Positions 36,324 to 39,374 of a stretch of 39,374 nucleotides of DNA are shown here, piece by piece (position 1 is the first letter of the stretch; every line of letters begins with the position of its first letter). A program made the position numbers and the translations under genes. The DNA lies in contig JAFGER010000103.1 in NCBI GenBank assembly GCA_016931495.1, positions 1-39,374 of the forward strand, read 5' to 3'. The notes beneath the pieces are model-generated. The model did no database searches, had not been told where the DNA came from, and saw only the letters and a list, made by a program, of their open reading frames with translations. The DNA is from Chlorobiaceae bacterium (GTDB lineage: Bacteria; Bacteroidota; Chlorobiia; Chlorobiales; Chlorobiaceae).

Positions 36324-37454
36324 ATGCTTGATGACCTCTTCCGCAACCGGCTCACACAACTGCTCGAAAGCGCCTGCGTCACCATCGATGGCTCCGCCCC
36401 CTGGGATGTGCGTGTGCGCGATCCCCGCATGTTCAGAAAAACCGTACTTGAGGGCAACCTCGGCTTCGGCGAGTCCTACATGGATGGCTGGTGGGAGTGC
36501 TACAACCTCGACGAGCTGTTTTACCGGATTCTCTCCACCGGCATCGACCGGGAGCTTGTTACGCTCGCCAAATTCATCGCCTCGATCCGGAGCGCACTCA
36601 TCAACCTGCAAAAACCGGCGCGCGCCTTCACGGTCGGCAAACGGCATTACGATGCCGGCAACGACCTCTTTCAGGCGATGCTCGATCCGCTGATGATCTA
36701 CAGTTGCGCCTGCTGGCACAAGAGCGCCGATCTCGAACAGGCGCAGCAGCAGAAGCTGAGGCTGGTATTCGAGAAGCTCGGTCTCGAACCGGGCATGAGG
36801 CTGCTCGACATCGGCTGCGGCTGGGGCGGAACCGCGCGGTTCGCGGCGGAACAGTATGGCGCGAAGGTGGTCGGCATCACGGTTTCCGAAGAGCAGGCCG
36901 ACTTTGCCAGGGCGTTCTGCCGGGACGTGGATGTGGAAATCAGGCTCATGGATTACCGCCAGCTCGACGGCACCTTCGACCGGATCGTCTCACTCGGCAT
37001 GCTCGAACATGTAGGGAACCGCAACTACCGCGCCTTTTTTGAAACCGCACGGCGATGCCTTCATCGCCATGGGCGGCTCCTGGTGCAGACCATCGGCAGC
37101 AATACGCCGGCCGCGGGAAACGACCCCTGGATCGAAAAATATATCTTTCCGAACTCCCTTCTGCCTTCGGCCAGCCAGATCGCCCGTGCGTACGAACGCT
37201 GCTTCATCCTTGAAGACTGGCACTCCTTCGGCCACGATTACTCGCTGACGCTCAAGGCCTGGGAAAAGAATTTCACACGCAACTGGCCGCAGCTTGCGCA
37301 ACACTACAACGAACGGTTCTTCCGCATGTGGCGCTACTACCTCCTGAGCTGCTCGGGAGCCTTCCGGGCGCGCGCCCTCCAGCTCTGGCAGATTCTGTTC
37401 AGTCCGTGCGGCATCAGGGGCAAGTGCCGGATTCCGCACGAACCCGCCGCCTGA
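36324..37454 (+). CDS. cfa: Cyclopropane-fatty-acyl-phospholipid synthase
   Basis: A 376-residue S-adenosylmethionine-dependent enzyme that adds a methylene bridge to unsaturated fatty acyl chains of membrane lipids. The N-terminal lipid-binding part has LGFGESYMDGWWE, and the methyltransferase domain has the SAM motif DIGCGWGG (162-169), then SLGMLEHVG and the C-terminal NWPQ...ERFFRMWRYYLLSCSGAFRA. ATG 36324 is chosen because GGAG lies nine bases before it; TTG 36291 would only add codons across that site. It ends four bases from the stop of the convergent namZ gene, with no terminator hairpin in the gap. Length is close to E. coli Cfa. Confidence 0.95.
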   Translation: MLDDLFRNRLTQLLESACVTIDGSAPWDVRVRDPRMFRKTVLEGNLGFGESYMDGWWECYNLDELFYRILSTGIDRELVTLAKFIASIRSALINLQKPARAFTVGKRHYDAGNDLFQAMLDPLMIYSCACWHKSADLEQAQQQKLRLVFEKLGLEPGMRLLDIGCGWGGTARFAAEQYGAKVVGITVSEEQADFARAFCRDVDVEIRLMDYRQLDGTFDRIVSLGMLEHVGNRNYRAFFETARRCLHRHGRLLVQTIGSNTPAAGNDPWIEKYIFPNSLLPSASQIARAYERCFILEDWHSFGHDYSLTLKAWEKNFTRNWPQLAQHYNERFFRMWRYYLLSCSGAFRARALQLWQILFSPCGIRGKCRIPHEPAA

Positions 37455-37458
37455 AAGC

Positions 37459-38661
37459 TCAGGGATAGAGAAAGCGGGCTTCGTTGTCCTCCTCAAATTC
37501 GCGCACCTCGCGCCAGGCGGCATCGAGAATTTTGCGCATCGGCTTCTGCTTGACAATCATGCGGCGATAGCGGCTGGTACCGGCCAGCTTGTCGAAAAAA
37601 CCCTCGTCGAGAACGAGCTGGTCGGGGTAAAGTTTTTGCAGTGCAAGCAGAATCGCCGTCTGCGTCATGAAAGGATTGAACGCCGCTCTGCCAGTCACGG
37701 CAAGCCGGATGCCATTGCACTCCGTTCCGGCAAACTTGCCGGATGCCGGCACGAACGACACCGGCTTGAGTTCGACCCCCGGCAACCGGTACGCTTCGAG
37801 TTCAGCGAGCAGCGCGGAGCTGTCGATGAACGGCGCGCCGAACTGTTTGAACGGCGCATCGGTGCCGCGCCCCTCGCTTACGGCAGTCGCTTCGAGCATG
37901 ACCGTGGCAGGATAGAGCAGCAAGGTCTCGAAATCGCGGATATTCGGCGACGGCGGCCGGAACCGGTAACCGGAAAGCTGGTCGGCGAACAGATCGCGCC
38001 GGTAGCCGATCATGCGGACGACCTGAAGCGAAAGCTCGCGATAATCTTCCTGTTGCAGCCAGGCCGCAATCTCCCCCACGGTCATGCCGTGTATGAAGGG
38101 CAACTCCGCGGCACCGACGAACGACTCGTAGTCCCGGTCAAGCACAAAGCCGCTCGCTGGAAGCGGCGACACTGGATTTGGCCGGTCGAGCACCATGAAC
38201 CCGATGGACGCATCGCGGCAAGCCTCCATCGCCAGCTTCATGGTGGAGATGTAGGTATAGCAGCGCACGCCGGCGTCCTGCAGGTCGAATACCAGCACAT
38301 CGATGGTTTTGAGCAGCTCCGGATCGGGGCGCTTGCTCTCTCCGTAAAGCGAATACACCGTGAGGTTCGCGCCAACCGCGCTGTTTTCGACCGACTCTCC
38401 CGCCTCCCGCTCAAGCGTGAAGCCATGCTCCGGGGCCATGAGAAACCGCAGGTCAACGCCATGGCGAAGCAAAACACGATACCCCGGCTCCCCCAACTTT
38501 GAGACCGCCGCCGCGTTGGTAATCATGCCGACACGTTTACCCTGAAGCGGTGCGCACTGTTGCGCATCGAGCACTTCGAGGCCGTAACGGAACCCCTCGG
38601 CGCGGGCTGCGGAGGAAGCGAAAACAAGCAGAAGCAACAAAAAAGAGGCAATGCGGCCCAT
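37459..38661 (-). CDS. namZ: DUF1343 protein, exo-beta-N-acetylmuramidase NamZ-like
   Basis: A 400-residue exported protein. The signal peptide (MGRIASFLLLLLVFASSAARA, cleavage near residue 21) leads into the DUF1343 domain: GKRVGMITNAAAV, APEHGFTLEREAG (binding-site histidine and glutamate), VFDLQDAGVRCYTYISTM and VLDRPNPVS. Characterised members (NamZ) remove terminal MurNAc from peptidoglycan fragments during cell-wall recycling; I assign this by family. ATG 38661 directly starts the signal peptide; the open frame further upstream covers a palindrome and 9-bp repeats and is not coding. It is downstream of the metG-tRNA unit but behind that unit's terminator. Confidence 0.88.
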   Translation of the reverse strand: MGRIASFLLLLLVFASSAARAEGFRYGLEVLDAQQCAPLQGKRVGMITNAAAVSKLGEPGYRVLLRHGVDLRFLMAPEHGFTLEREAGESVENSAVGANLTVYSLYGESKRPDPELLKTIDVLVFDLQDAGVRCYTYISTMKLAMEACRDASIGFMVLDRPNPVSPLPASGFVLDRDYESFVGAAELPFIHGMTVGEIAAWLQQEDYRELSLQVVRMIGYRRDLFADQLSGYRFRPPSPNIRDFETLLLYPATVMLEATAVSEGRGTDAPFKQFGAPFIDSSALLAELEAYRLPGVELKPVSFVPASGKFAGTECNGIRLAVTGRAAFNPFMTQTAILLALQKLYPDQLVLDEGFFDKLAGTSRYRRMIVKQKPMRKILDAAWREVREFEEDNEARFLYP

Positions 38662-38700
38662 GAGAAAATAGCCCTGAAGTTTTGCGTGGGGGGTTTTTGG

Positions 38701-38732
38701 GGACAGATCGGACAGATCAGCCTGATCTGTCC
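38701..38732 (-). repeat. 9-bp repeat pair merging into a palindrome upstream of namZ
   Basis: GGACAGATC occurs twice in tandem (38701-38709, 38710-38718). The second copy also forms a perfect 10-bp stem, GGACAGATCA / TGATCTGTCC with loop GCC (38710-38732). In the namZ direction the units read GTCC at fixed 9-bp phase, like the other arrays. It ends 39 bp before the namZ start and could be an operator. Confidence 0.55.
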
Positions 38733-38786
38733 ACAAAACAGTAGCAGTAATATACCCCGCCCCTCAATAAAAGCGGCGCTCGGGGC

Positions 38787-38822
38787 AAAAAAAAAGACCG
38801 CACAACATGGCGCGGTCTTTTT
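38787..38822 (-). terminator. Terminator of the metG-tRNA-fMet unit
   Basis: On the minus strand GACCGC...GCGGTC, extended by flanking A/T pairs and with a ten-base loop, is followed by nine T (complement of 38787-38795). It begins two bases after the tRNA 3' end. Confidence 0.88.
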
Positions 38823-38824
38823 GC

Positions 38825-38900
<76 letters not shown>

Positions 38901-38946
38901 ATGTAAAGTCCTTTAATGTACAACTTTCATCGTAAATAACAAACAA

Positions 38947-39374
38947 TTAACTGACAGAGTTCCCGTTTATTCCATCGCCCTGCGGTTCGAGCAGGAAGAG
39001 GCGGCCATCGGCGCCCTCGACGGCAAGAATCATGCCCTGCGACAGCTCGCCGCGCATGGTTCTGTCCGCCAGATTTGCAACCAGCACGACGTTCTTGCCC
39101 ACCATCTCTTCGGGCGTGAAGTGCTGCGCGATGCCCGAGAGCACCTGGCGCTGTTCGGTGCCGACCTGCAATTGCAGCTTGAGCAGCTTGTTGGCCTTTT
39201 TGACCGGCTCGCAGGCAATCACTTTCGCAACGCGCAGATCGACCTTCTGGAAGTCGTCGAAGGTGATCTCCGGCTTGAAGGTCATCGGCGCGGGCTTTTC
39301 GGCGGCTTCGCGGCGCTCCGCTTCAGCAAGCAGCGCCTCGATCTTCTTCATCTCCGGCTCGATATCCTTCTCCT
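38947..39374 (-). CDS. metG: Methionyl-tRNA synthetase, C-terminal part (cut by window end)
   Basis: The frame is open to the window edge, so only the last 141 residues are seen. A charged helical linker (EPEMKKIEALLAEAERREAA) leads into the tRNA-binding OB-fold domain: FDDFQKVDLRVAKVIACEPV, LQVGTEQRQVLSGIAQHF and NLADRTMRGELSQGMILA. This domain forms the dimerisation/tRNA-binding tail of bacterial MetG. A free-standing tRNA-binding protein is possible in principle, but the linker and the open frame beyond the edge favour the synthetase. The tRNA-fMet gene follows 46 bp downstream on the same strand. Confidence 0.9.
   Translation of the reverse strand, partial: EKDIEPEMKKIEALLAEAERREAAEKPAPMTFKPEITFDDFQKVDLRVAKVIACEPVKKANKLLKLQLQVGTEQRQVLSGIAQHFTPEEMVGKNVVLVANLADRTMRGELSQGMILAVEGADGRLFLLEPQGDGINGNSVS

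Overview
The window looks like chromosomal DNA of a green sulfur bacterium, most likely Chlorobaculum (a close relative of C. tepidum). This is inferred from moderately high GC, the style of the proteins (an ArsA-type ATPase with a C-terminal beta domain, a TorF-like porin, a class II CCA-adding enzyme with an HD domain), frequent TTG/GTG starts and general resemblance to genomes of that group. No database search was run. About 27 protein genes and one tRNA are supported. Almost everything is housekeeping; there is no phage, IS transposase, CRISPR array or obvious island.

Layout. 1-2.4 kb: end of a dispersed repeat, then a zinc alcohol-dehydrogenase-like gene and a divergent TrpD-like phosphoribosyltransferase. 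2.5-7.6 kb (minus): dnaE, trx and trxB, in that transcriptional order. 7.9-9.1 kb: a zinc-ribbon/leucine-rich-repeat protein. 9.25-11.6 kb: a two-gene minus-strand segment (eight-helix membrane protein, htpX) flanked by ~100-bp direct repeats; the right-hand copy forms the leader of an MFS transporter gene. 11.6-16.9 kb (plus): MFS transporter, Gfo/Idh/MocA oxidoreductase, CCA enzyme, purB. 17.0-19.2 kb (minus): RsbW-like anti-sigma kinase followed by pgi. 19.4-21.9 kb (plus): amt, a PII gene and a TorF-like porin. 22-28.7 kb (minus): GNAT-like protein, DUF2892 protein, class I DAHP synthase, ArsA-like ATPase, MltD-like lytic transglycosylase, truA. 28.8-37.5 kb (plus): atypical GH13/GlgE-like protein, PfkB kinase, sodium:solute symporter, a complete MITE-like element, maf-miaA, a STAS protein with an AT-hook tail, and a cyclopropane-fatty-acid synthase. 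37.5-39.4 kb (minus): metG (cut by the window edge), initiator tRNA, then namZ.

How genes fit together: trx/trxB form a redox pair. amt and PII form the usual ammonium sensing/uptake pair, but this PII lacks the canonical uridylylation tyrosine. The RsbW-like kinase and the STAS protein are the two halves of a partner switch, encoded 16 kb apart. metG and its substrate tRNA-fMet share a transcription unit. mltD and namZ both act on peptidoglycan.

The most unusual material is non-coding: a 142-bp element with 17-bp terminal inverted repeats that exactly fills the symporter-maf gap and has a second, partial copy at the window start; a family of 9-bp-period 'GTCC' tandem arrays at six gene borders; and the direct repeats flanking the htpX segment. 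I found no complete multi-gene system that I would call new; the best novelty candidates are these repeat families and a few proteins with altered key residues.
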